A stretch of DNA of 62,696 nucleotides. Source: Eubacterium sp. GTDB lineage: Bacteria; Bacillota; Clostridia; Eubacteriales; Eubacteriaceae. The notes under the pieces are model-generated. The model was not told where the DNA came from. It saw only the letters and a list, made by a program, of their open reading frames with translations, and searched no databases. Location of the stretch: NCBI GenBank assembly GCA_030524435.1, contig JAUNGS010000005.1, forward strand, positions 4,920-67,615, written 5' to 3'. Below are positions 16,291 through 23,725 of the stretch, in pieces. Every line of letters begins with the position of its first letter. Position 1 is the first letter of the stretch. The translations under genes were made by a program, and so were the position numbers.

Positions 16291-18526
16291 TTTCAAGTTC
16301 CTCCTTTGATAATTGGGAGCTGGCGATTTCCTGGTAGGTTTCGCAGGTTCTAAGAAGCTCCTCGTGGGTGCCGATGCCGACGATGCGTCCGTGGTCCAAA
16401 ACGACGATCTGCTCGGCGTTCATGATGGTGTTGATTCTCTGGGCGACGATGAGGACCGTGGCATCTCTGGTGTAGTCCTTCAGGGCGGCCCGCAGAGCCG
16501 TGTCAGTTTTGAAGTCCAGGGCGGAGAAGCTGTCGTCAAAGATGTAGAGATCCGGCTGCTTCACCAGGGCCCTGGCGATGGACAGGCGCTGCTTCTGGCC
16601 GCCGGAGACGTTGGCGCCGCCCTGGGCGATGCTGCGGTTGTAGCCGTCCTCGCCGGCTTCGATGAATTCCGAGGCCTGGGCGATGTCGGCGGAAAGCTTC
16701 AGAAGCGCGTCGGGGGCGTCGTCCTTGCCGTAGCGCAGGTTCGAGGCGATGGTGCCCGAGAAGAGGACGCCCTTCTGGGGGATATAGCCGATTTTGTCCC
16801 GCAGAGCCTTAAGGGACACCCGGCGGATGTCGGTGCCGTCCAGGCGAATGGCCCCCCGGGTGACGTCGTAGAACCTGGGAATCAGGTTGATCAGGGTGGA
16901 TTTCCCGGAGCCGGTGGAGCCGATGAAGGCCGTGGTCTCACCGGGGTTGGCCGTAAAGGAGATATCGTGGAGGACATCCTCGTCGGCGCCCTCGTAGGAG
17001 AAGGACACGTGGTCAAAGACCAGCTGGCCCGGCTTTGTGCCCGGGAAGGCCACGGGGCTCTTGGGATCCTTGATGACGGGATCCACCGCCAGCACCTCGG
17101 CGATACGCTCGGCGGAGACCGAGGCCCTGGGCACCATGATGAAGATCATGGAGATCATCAGGAAGGACATGATAATCTGCATGGCGTACTGCATAAAGGC
17201 CATCATGTCACCCACCTGCATGGCGGAATCGGCGATCTGGTGGGCGCCGACCCAGATGATGAGCAGGGAAATGCCGTTCATGATCAGCATCATCATGGGC
17301 ATCATAAAGACCAGGGCCCGGTTGACAAAGAGATTGTTTTTGGTGACCCGGGTGTTTTCATCTTCAAAGCGCTTGGTTTCAAAGTCCTGGTTGCCAAAGG
17401 CGCGGATGACGGACATGCCGTTGAGGTTTTCCCTCAGCACCAGGTTCATCCGGTCGATGAGTTTCTGGATAATCTTAAACTTGGGCATGACCATAGAGAA
17501 GATCAGACAGATCATGCCGATTAGGACGATGACGGCCAGGGCGATGACCCAGCCCATGGAGGAGCTCTGGCGCAGGGCCATGATGATGCCGCCGACGCCC
17601 ATGATGGGGGCGTAGCAGATCATGCGCAGCCCCATGATCAGAATGGTCTGAATTTGGGTGATGTCGTTGGTGCTCCTGGTGATCAGAGAGGCCGTGGAAA
17701 AGCGGTTAAATTCCGGGCTGGAGAAGGATTCGACCTTCTTGAAAATGTCCCGCCTCAGGGTCATGGCGGTGCCGGCGGCGATTCTGGAGGCTAAAAAGCC
17801 CACGGAGACCGAGGCGGCCACCGTCAGCAGGGAGAGGCCCAGCATGGCGGCGCCAATTTTAAGGATGTACATCGTCTGGATATGGCCGGTGTCCATGCCC
17901 AGCTCCTGGTAAAAGGCCTTGACCATAAGGGCGCCGGTTTGGTCGCGCATGGAGGCCGGCGTGGCTTGGGCCTTCTCCCTGGCGGCGTCGAAGGTCTGGG
18001 CCGGCAGGCTCTTGAGCATGGGGGTTATGGCGTAGATTTTGTCTAAATCCAGGGTGTCCAGATTTGCGCTGGTGCTGTCTGGGGCCTGGGTCTGGCCGGC
18101 GCCGTTGGCCGCAGCGTAGTCCTGGAGAAAATTGATGAAGGTCCAGTCCGCCTCGCCGAAGATGGCGTCCAGGGACGCCCAGCTGTCTCTGGCGCTGTCC
18201 TTCAGATGGTAGATGGGCTTGTCGGCGAGGCCGGGGTAGTCTGAGTGCGCCGCTTCGGGGGCACTGTCTGGGGTCAGCCTTTCGTAGGCCGACTCAACCG
18301 TGGATTTTTGATCCTCGGTCATAAAGGTGGTCAGGAGATCATAGCCCTCCTGGCTGATGGCCTCCGGCGCCGCGTGGCTGATGCCGCTCTGCTGAATGCC
18401 GACGTTGATGATATTCGACATGAAGTTGGGGAGGTTCAGGTCGGAGATGGCCTGAACAAAAAGCAGAGCGATGCAGGTCAAAATCAGAAGCCCGTAGGGC
18501 TTAAGGTATTTTGCAAGCTTTGTCAT
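16283..18526 (-). CDS. Heterodimeric ABC exporter subunit with large extracellular insert
   Basis: The 747-residue half transporter carries an insert of roughly 170 residues (about 45-215) between the first and second membrane helices, which would lie outside the cell. The ATPase has Walker A GSTGSGKST and a canonical signature NVSGGQKQRLSIARAL, but the Walker B reads YIFDDSFSALD, with Asp in place of the catalytic Glu. Its nucleotide site is therefore the degenerate one of the heterodimer. It starts 13 bases after the MarR gene and overlaps the partner gene. The insert is Ala/Asp/Ser-rich and may cap the substrate path. Confidence 0.9.
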   Translation of the reverse strand: MTKLAKYLKPYGLLILTCIALLFVQAISDLNLPNFMSNIINVGIQQSGISHAAPEAISQEGYDLLTTFMTEDQKSTVESAYERLTPDSAPEAAHSDYPGLADKPIYHLKDSARDSWASLDAIFGEADWTFINFLQDYAAANGAGQTQAPDSTSANLDTLDLDKIYAITPMLKSLPAQTFDAAREKAQATPASMRDQTGALMVKAFYQELGMDTGHIQTMYILKIGAAMLGLSLLTVAASVSVGFLASRIAAGTAMTLRRDIFKKVESFSSPEFNRFSTASLITRSTNDITQIQTILIMGLRMICYAPIMGVGGIIMALRQSSSMGWVIALAVIVLIGMICLIFSMVMPKFKIIQKLIDRMNLVLRENLNGMSVIRAFGNQDFETKRFEDENTRVTKNNLFVNRALVFMMPMMMLIMNGISLLIIWVGAHQIADSAMQVGDMMAFMQYAMQIIMSFLMISMIFIMVPRASVSAERIAEVLAVDPVIKDPKSPVAFPGTKPGQLVFDHVSFSYEGADEDVLHDISFTANPGETTAFIGSTGSGKSTLINLIPRFYDVTRGAIRLDGTDIRRVSLKALRDKIGYIPQKGVLFSGTIASNLRYGKDDAPDALLKLSADIAQASEFIEAGEDGYNRSIAQGGANVSGGQKQRLSIARALVKQPDLYIFDDSFSALDFKTDTALRAALKDYTRDATVLIVAQRINTIMNAEQIVVLDHGRIVGIGTHEELLRTCETYQEIASSQLSKEELENV

Positions 18527-18539
18527 AGTCCTTTCCTTT

Positions 18540-19046
18540 CTATTGTGCAGTGGTATTTTTGCTGGCCTTCAGGCCGTCGGTGAAATCCTCCAAAATATGG
18601 CAGAGCTCATCGGTGAGGGCGGTGAGCTGGGCGGTTTTTTCGTCCCCCAGAATGCCGCAGATTTGGTCAAAGGTTTCGATGAAGGCCTGGGGGGCGGCGC
18701 TTACAAACGCCTGTCCCTTGGGGGTGAGCCTTACAAGCACGGCGCGGCGATCCTTGTCGCTGGTGGCCCGGGTGACGAGGCCGCCTACCTCCAGGCCCCG
18801 GATGGTCTGGGAGACCGCAGGCATGGAGCTGCGGCTTAAGCGGCTTAGCTCTGAAATGCGGATGCCCTCGTCGGCCGCTTCACCGTCGGCGCAGCGGCGA
18901 TGGGCGATGCGCATGAGCATAATCACCTCGCTCTGCTTCATGCCCTTAAAGCTTTCGGCCTGGGCGCTGAAAAATCGGAAAAGGCTTTTTTTTAGATTGT
19001 TGAAATTGGTAAAAAGCTGTTCTCCTGGATGATCCTGGTACTGCAT
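18540..19046 (-). CDS. MarR family transcriptional regulator
   Basis: The 168-residue protein has the winged-helix MarR core: an N-terminal dimer helix, LMRIAHRR, ISELSRLSRSSMPAVSQTIRGLEVGGLVTR (recognition helix about residues 66-86) and the wing DKDRRAVLVRLTPKGQAF. MarR proteins usually repress an adjacent transporter and release DNA on binding a small compound. It heads the operon with the ABC exporter, 13 bases upstream, so it is the likely regulator of that exporter and of itself. Ligand unknown. Confidence 0.9.
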   Translation of the reverse strand: MQYQDHPGEQLFTNFNNLKKSLFRFFSAQAESFKGMKQSEVIMLMRIAHRRCADGEAADEGIRISELSRLSRSSMPAVSQTIRGLEVGGLVTRATSDKDRRAVLVRLTPKGQAFVSAAPQAFIETFDQICGILGDEKTAQLTALTDELCHILEDFTDGLKASKNTTAQ

Positions 19047-19131
19047 GATGGTATCACTCCTCTCGTTAAAATTTGGCAGGGGCCGGGCATCCCGGGAGGG
19101 CGCAGGCCTTCTGCAGGGCAGTCAAGTATTT

Positions 19132-19150
19132 TTGTTAATTAACTTAACAA
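19132..19150. promoter_or_regulatory. Candidate MarR operator
   Basis: A perfect inverted repeat has arms TTGTTAA and TTAACAA around a 5-base spacer, typical in length for a MarR dimer site. It lies 15 bases past the -10 box and about 85 bases before the MarR start codon. Confidence 0.5.
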
Positions 19151-19165
19151 TTTATTGTATTAACT

Positions 19166-19193
19166 ATTTTACGCTTCACCGGAAAAAAATCAA
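19166..19193 (-). promoter_or_regulatory. Promoter of the MarR/ABC exporter operon
   Basis: On the minus strand TTGATT (19193-19188) and TAAAAT (19171-19166) are 16 bases apart. The candidate operator sits just downstream. The rest of the gap to 19373 shows no other clear structure. Confidence 0.5.
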
Positions 19194-19373
19194 GAAAAAA
19201 TAAAAAAGTCCGTCGGCGCTACAGCTTTTTTTAAGGAAAAATCGGGGATGAAAGCGGGAATAAGCGCTGTACCCTGCCGAAGGATTGTGATACAATAAAT
19301 TGCGGCCGTCTGGACAGGCGGTTAGTATTAAGACGTTGCATCTGAAGATCAGAGCGGCAGTTAGGAGTTATTT

Positions 19374-19979
19374 ATGTCAAAGCAAACCATGAGGACTGCA
19401 CAGTTTACGCAGATCACACTGCTGATCGCATTGCTGGCGGTACTGGCCTTTACCCCCTTGGGGTTCATTCAGATTCCACCGGTATCCATTACGATACTGC
19501 ACATTCCGGTGATCATCGGCGCCATCGTCATGGGGCCGAAAAACGGCGGCATTTTGGGACTGGCCTTTGGCTTTTTCAGCATGCTGAGTGCGATCTTTCA
19601 GGGGGGAACGCCCATCGATCTGCTATTTTCACCCTTTGCCAGCGGTGCACCCCTGCAGTCCTTGATCATGTGCTATCTGCCCAGAATTTTACTGGGGGTC
19701 ATCGCCGGAGGACTGTATCAGCTGCTTTCAGAAAAGCTGCCCCAGCGGGTGGCCATCGGTCTCAGCGCAGGGATTGCGGCGCTCTGCCACACGATTCTGG
19801 TTTTGGGACTCATGTGGTTTCTATTCGATGCCATCCCTTTAAAGGAAATTTTTGTGACCATCGCAGGCATCAACGGCATCCTGGAGCTGGCGGCGGGCAT
19901 CGTCGTCTCGGTCTGCGTCTGTGTGCCGCTTCTAAAATACAATAAGACCCACGGCTATCAGAGCCGGATCAGGGCCTAG
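19374..19979 (+). CDS. ECF transporter S component (vitamin-type substrate binding)
   Basis: The 201-residue protein has about six membrane helices. It carries the pattern of ECF S components: an N-terminal helix with Ala-rich face that docks on EcfT (QITLLIALLAVLAFTP), a following IPPVSITILHIPVIIGA loop and GPKNGGILGLAFGFFSML. The pattern resembles pantothenate-type (PanT) members, but the substrate is not certain. No EcfA or EcfT lies beside it, so it would share the common ECF module encoded elsewhere. The P1 peptidase gene starts 14 bases later. I saw no riboswitch in the 150 bases upstream. Confidence 0.8.
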   Translation: MSKQTMRTAQFTQITLLIALLAVLAFTPLGFIQIPPVSITILHIPVIIGAIVMGPKNGGILGLAFGFFSMLSAIFQGGTPIDLLFSPFASGAPLQSLIMCYLPRILLGVIAGGLYQLLSEKLPQRVAIGLSAGIAALCHTILVLGLMWFLFDAIPLKEIFVTIAGINGILELAAGIVVSVCVCVPLLKYNKTHGYQSRIRA

Positions 19980-19993
19980 CCTCGGGAGTATCT

Positions 19994-20971
19994 ATGAAAT
20001 TACAGGAAATACCCATCGATACCATAGAAAATATAAAAATCGGCCACGCCGAGGACGTCGAGGCCGGCACCGGCTGCACCGTCCTCATCTGTGAAGCCGG
20101 GGCGCCAACGGGCCTGGACGTCAGAGGCGGCGGTCCGGCCTCCCGGGAGTCGGAGCTTCTAAATCCCCTGGCGGCGGCCCAGGCAATCCACGCTGTGCTT
20201 TTGTCCGGCGGCTCAGCCTTTGGCTTGGACGCCGCCGGCGGGGTCATGGACTGCCTTCAAAAAAGGGATATCGGCTTTGACACGGGCATCGTCAAGGTGC
20301 CCTTGGTGTGTCAGTCCTGCATCTTCGATTTGGGGGTGGGCAGAAGCGACGTCTACCCCGACAGAGACATGGCCCGGCGGGCCTGTGAGGAGGCCTTTTT
20401 GGGCGGATCTGTTCGGGAAGGCAATGTCGGCGCCGGTATGGGGGCCACCGTGGGCAAGTACAAGGATTCCTCCCGGATGATGAAGTCGGGGCTGGGCTGC
20501 TATGCCGTGGCCGTCGGCGAGCTCAAGGTGGGGGCCGTGGTCAGCGTCAACGCCCTGGGGGATATCTTTGACATCGACACTGGCCGAAAGCTGGCGGGGA
20601 TGCTCTGTGAGGACGGCCAAAGCCTTGACTCCACCGAGGCGGCCTTTTACGCCGACACCAGAAGACAGGAGAATTTTTTCACCGGCAACACCACCATCGG
20701 CGCCGTCATCACAAACGCCGCCTTTACCAAAAGCGAGATGAATAAAATTGCGGCCATGGCCCAGAACGGCCTGGCCAGGGCCATCAATCCCGTCCACACC
20801 ACCGCCGACGGCGACAGCGTCTACGCCATGTCCGCCGGCAGTGTGGCGGCGGACATCAACGTGGTGGGCACCCTGGCCGCCAGGGTGCTGGGGCGGGCCG
20901 TGGGCCGGGCGGTGCTCAAGGCCCAGCCGGCCTTCGGCCTTAAGACGGCTTCGATGCTGCTGGAGAAATGA
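19994..20971 (+). CDS. P1 family peptidase (DmpA/S58-like, N-terminal nucleophile)
   Basis: The 325-residue protein matches the P1/DmpA family: GGSAFGLDAAGGVM near residues 72-85, VGAGMGATVGK near 143 and GNTTIGAVITNA near 233. In this family the chain cleaves itself before a Thr or Ser in the last motif to make an alpha and a beta subunit, and the new N-terminus is the nucleophile. Known members are aminopeptidases, amidases or esterases. The length fits. It appears to be co-transcribed with the ECF S component, which could mean it trims an imported or precursor compound, but that is inference. Confidence 0.85.
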   Translation: MKLQEIPIDTIENIKIGHAEDVEAGTGCTVLICEAGAPTGLDVRGGGPASRESELLNPLAAAQAIHAVLLSGGSAFGLDAAGGVMDCLQKRDIGFDTGIVKVPLVCQSCIFDLGVGRSDVYPDRDMARRACEEAFLGGSVREGNVGAGMGATVGKYKDSSRMMKSGLGCYAVAVGELKVGAVVSVNALGDIFDIDTGRKLAGMLCEDGQSLDSTEAAFYADTRRQENFFTGNTTIGAVITNAAFTKSEMNKIAAMAQNGLARAINPVHTTADGDSVYAMSAGSVAADINVVGTLAARVLGRAVGRAVLKAQPAFGLKTASMLLEK

Positions 20972-20984
20972 TGGCCCTGTCCCC

Positions 20985-21013
20985 TTTACCGCCGGGACAA
21001 AGACTGGTATAAT
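20985..21013 (+). promoter_or_regulatory. Promoter of xpt
   Basis: TTTACC (20985-20990) and TATAAT (21008-21013) are 17 bases apart. The leader to the ATG at 21058 is about 38 bases, too short for a purine riboswitch. Confidence 0.6.
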
Positions 21014-21057
21014 AACAGAATATTTAAAAAGACAGTGATGGATGGAGAGAAAATTAC

Positions 21058-21633
21058 ATGGATTTATTGAAACAGAAAATCGTTGAAGAAGGCTCGGCCT
21101 CGGGCAAGGAAATTTTAAAGGTAGACGCCTTTTTAAATCACCAGCTGGACGTTCGGCTTTTTGAGGCCATGGGCGAGGAGTTCGCCAGACGCTTTGCGGG
21201 TCAGGGCGTCAACAAGCTTCTGACCATTGAAACCTCGGGCATCGCCATCGCGGCGGTGGTGGCCAAGTACTTTGACTACTGTCCCGTGGTCTTTGGCAAG
21301 AAAAATGTCTCTTTAAATTTGGACAAGGAAATCTACACCAGCGAGGTCTACTCCTTCACCAAGCAGACCACCTACCAGGTGATGGTGTCCAAGAAATACT
21401 TAAACGCCGGTGACCGGGTGCTGATCATCGATGATTTTTTGGCCAACGGCAAGGCCGTCGAGGCCCTGAAGGATATTGTGGAGCAGGCCGGAGCCACCCT
21501 GGTGGGCGTGGGCATCGCCATTGAAAAGGGCTTCCAGAAGGGCGGAAAAGAGCTCAGGAATGCCGGTGTAAAGCTGGAATCTCTGGCCATCGTTCAGGAG
21601 ATGAAGGAAGACGGGACCATCGTCTTTGACTGA
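21058..21633 (+). CDS. xpt: Xanthine phosphoribosyltransferase
   Basis: The 191-residue protein has the PRPP-binding motif VLIIDDFLANGKA near residues 121-133 and the Xpt start MDLLKQKIVEEG with FLNHQLD. The enzyme joins xanthine and PRPP to form XMP in purine salvage in the cytosol. The length equals that of the Gram-positive family. In many Firmicutes xpt sits behind a guanine riboswitch, but the leader here is too short for one. A GGAGAG ribosome site precedes the ATG. murI follows after 34 bases. Confidence 0.93.
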   Translation: MDLLKQKIVEEGSASGKEILKVDAFLNHQLDVRLFEAMGEEFARRFAGQGVNKLLTIETSGIAIAAVVAKYFDYCPVVFGKKNVSLNLDKEIYTSEVYSFTKQTTYQVMVSKKYLNAGDRVLIIDDFLANGKAVEALKDIVEQAGATLVGVGIAIEKGFQKGGKELRNAGVKLESLAIVQEMKEDGTIVFD

Positions 21634-21667
21634 TCCGCAAATCCTCAGAGAAAGGCAGCTTTAGTCT

Positions 21668-22468
21668 ATGGAAAAAGAACAACCAGTGGGTCTTTTTGAC
21701 TCCGGTATTGGCGGATTTACGGTGCTCAAGGAGCTTCAGCGGGGACTGCCCTCAGAAAATGCTGTCTATTTAGGGGATTCCAAGCGAATGCCCTACGGTG
21801 AACGGGAGAATGCGGAGATCATCGCCTTTGCCAACAGCGGCATCCGTTTCCTGGAGGGCAAGGGGGTCAAGGCCATTCTGCTGGCCTGCAACACCGTGTC
21901 CTCCCTGATCGATCAGCTGGAGTCCCGGGTGCCCCTGTTCAGCATCGTCGAGGCGGGCTGTGAGGCCACCCTGGCGGCCAGAAACAGGGGGGCCGTGGGC
22001 CTGATTGCCACCACGGCGACGGTTAAAAACGGCGCCTACGAGCGCCTTCTGGCCAGGCGCAGCGACAGGGTCCACTACATCACCCAGGGAACCAGAACCC
22101 TGGCCAAGATCATCAACAACCACCCCTACGAGCGGGCGCTGCTCAGAAAGAATATCCGGGAGGCCATCGATCCCATTCTCGAGAAGCAGGACGTGGACGC
22201 CCTGCTTCTGGGCTGCACCCACTTTCCCATCGTCAGAGAGAGCATCGAGCAGATGTATCCGGAGCTCACCATCATTAATCCGGCGGAAAGACAGATTGCC
22301 AGCCTCAGAGCTTACCTCGCAGAGAGGGATCTGCTCAACGACGCCGGAGGAACAACGGAAATTTACACCACGAGAAACGTGGCAGATGAAAAGATCATCA
22401 CCCAGATCATCGACCACATTGGTCTGAAATACGACGTGCTGGCCCAGACGGAGCTGGATGTTGACTGA
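21668..22468 (+). CDS. murI: Glutamate racemase
   Basis: The 266-residue enzyme has DSGIGGFTVL (catalytic Asp side), the first catalytic Cys in ACNTVSS near residue 77 and the second in GCTHFP near residue 187. It converts L-glutamate to D-glutamate for peptidoglycan. Length and motifs match the family. It lies between xpt and trpS on the same strand, with only 16 bases to trpS, so they are probably read together. Confidence 0.95.
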   Translation: MEKEQPVGLFDSGIGGFTVLKELQRGLPSENAVYLGDSKRMPYGERENAEIIAFANSGIRFLEGKGVKAILLACNTVSSLIDQLESRVPLFSIVEAGCEATLAARNRGAVGLIATTATVKNGAYERLLARRSDRVHYITQGTRTLAKIINNHPYERALLRKNIREAIDPILEKQDVDALLLGCTHFPIVRESIEQMYPELTIINPAERQIASLRAYLAERDLLNDAGGTTEIYTTRNVADEKIITQIIDHIGLKYDVLAQTELDVD

Positions 22469-22484
22469 GAACAAGGAGAAAGCT

Positions 22485-23489
22485 ATGGAAATACCAGAAA
22501 AGAAAATTGTATACAGCGGCATTCAGCCCTCGGGAACCTTTACCATCGGCAACTATTTTGGCGCCATGCGCAATTGGGTGCCGATGCAGGAGGCCAACGA
22601 CTGTCTCTACTGCGTGGTGGATCTCCACGCCATCACGGTGCCCCAGGTGCCGGCGGATCTTAGAAGGCGCACATACGAGTCCCTGGCCATTCTCATGGCC
22701 CTGGGCATCGATCCGGAGAAATCCATTTTGTACGTTCAGTCCCAGGTGCCGGAGCACGCGGAGCTGACCTGGATCCTCAACTGCTTCAGCTATATGGGTG
22801 AGCTGAGCCGAATGACCCAGTTCAAGGATAAGTCTAAAAAGCAGGGCAACAATATCCGTGTGGGACTCTTTGACTATCCGGTGCTGATGGCGGCGGATAT
22901 TCTTCTGTACCAGACGGATCTGGTGCCTGTGGGCAGCGACCAGAAGCAGCACGTGGAATTGTGCCGGGACATCGCCGCGCGGTTTAACCAGACCTTCAGC
23001 CCCACCTTTAAGCTGCCGGAACCCTACTTCGGTGAAAGCGGCGCCCGGATCATGAGCCTCCAGGAGCCCACCAAAAAAATGTCGAAGTCTGACGACAATG
23101 TCAATGGCTTCGTCTCTATTTTGGACGATCCCGACACCGTCATCCGCAAATTTAAGCGGGCGGTGACGGACTCCGAGGCGGAGATTCGCTACGACAAGGA
23201 AAATAAGCCCGGGGTTTCCAACCTCATGGAAATCTACAGCTGCGCCACCGGAGATACCCTGGAGGCGATTCAGCAGGGCTTTGAGGGCAAGGGCTACGGC
23301 GACTTTAAGGTGGCCGTCGGCGAGGCTGTGGCCGAAACCCTGCGGCCCATCCAGGAGGAATACAAAAGACTTCTGGCGGACAAGGCCTACCTCGAGGAGG
23401 TCATGAAGAAAAATGCCCAGCGGGCCTCTCACATCGCCGGAAAGACCCTGGCCAAGGTCAGAAGGAAGACGGGCTTCATCAATCTTTAA
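22485..23489 (+). CDS. trpS: Tryptophanyl-tRNA synthetase
   Basis: The 334-residue class I synthetase has the HIGH-equivalent TIGNYFGA near residues 17-24 and the KMSKS loop KKMSKSDDN near 197. It charges tRNA-Trp in the cytosol. The ATG at 22485 has AAGGAG six bases upstream and is preferred to an in-frame ATG at 22458 that overlaps murI. No T-box leader is present in the short gap to murI. A terminator follows. Confidence 0.96.
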   Translation: MEIPEKKIVYSGIQPSGTFTIGNYFGAMRNWVPMQEANDCLYCVVDLHAITVPQVPADLRRRTYESLAILMALGIDPEKSILYVQSQVPEHAELTWILNCFSYMGELSRMTQFKDKSKKQGNNIRVGLFDYPVLMAADILLYQTDLVPVGSDQKQHVELCRDIAARFNQTFSPTFKLPEPYFGESGARIMSLQEPTKKMSKSDDNVNGFVSILDDPDTVIRKFKRAVTDSEAEIRYDKENKPGVSNLMEIYSCATGDTLEAIQQGFEGKGYGDFKVAVGEAVAETLRPIQEEYKRLLADKAYLEEVMKKNAQRASHIAGKTLAKVRRKTGFINL

Positions 23490-23507
23490 ATTGAATACAA
23501 AACACGG

Positions 23508-23541
23508 GGATCCTCTGCCATGGGTGGGGGATCCTTTTCTT
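23508..23541 (+). terminator. Terminator after trpS
   Basis: GGATCC-C on the left pairs with G-GGATCC on the right and TTTTCTTTT follows. Confidence 0.65.
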
Positions 23542-23643
23542 TTGAAAATATATTTTTGAGCCTTATTTTAGAAATTCTAAAAAAGTTTGTAAATCTTTAC
23601 ATATTTTAGTGGATAATTTATTCAAAATATTATAAAATAGATT

Positions 23644-23671
23644 ATGACAAGTTATAACGCAGTTGTATAAT
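23644..23671 (+). promoter_or_regulatory. Promoter of the EF-G-like gene
   Basis: ATGACA (23644-23649) and a perfect TATAAT (23666-23671) are 16 bases apart, leaving a leader of about 47 bases. The surrounding 150 bases are very AT-rich. Confidence 0.5.
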
Positions 23672-23725
23672 TCATAGAATAATTAGGCATCGGCGTTGAC
23701 AATCTAGCAAGGGGGAATTTTTAGC

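Noticed and set aside
14503..17524. Two long plus-strand open frames (14503-15471 and 16313-17524)
   Set aside because: Both are antisense to the ABC exporter genes, whose motifs are complete and whose starts have good ribosome sites.
16283..18526. Fusion or frameshift in the 747-residue ABC subunit because of its length
   Set aside because: The additional length is one continuous in-frame insert between helices 1 and 2, and all ATPase motifs are in place except the Walker B change, so it is a natural variant.
20971..21057. Guanine riboswitch before xpt
   Set aside because: Many xpt genes have one, but the leader here is about 38 bases after a good promoter and lacks the three-way junction sequence.
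22469..22484. T-box leader before trpS
   Set aside because: The gap from murI is too short and has no T-box sequence.
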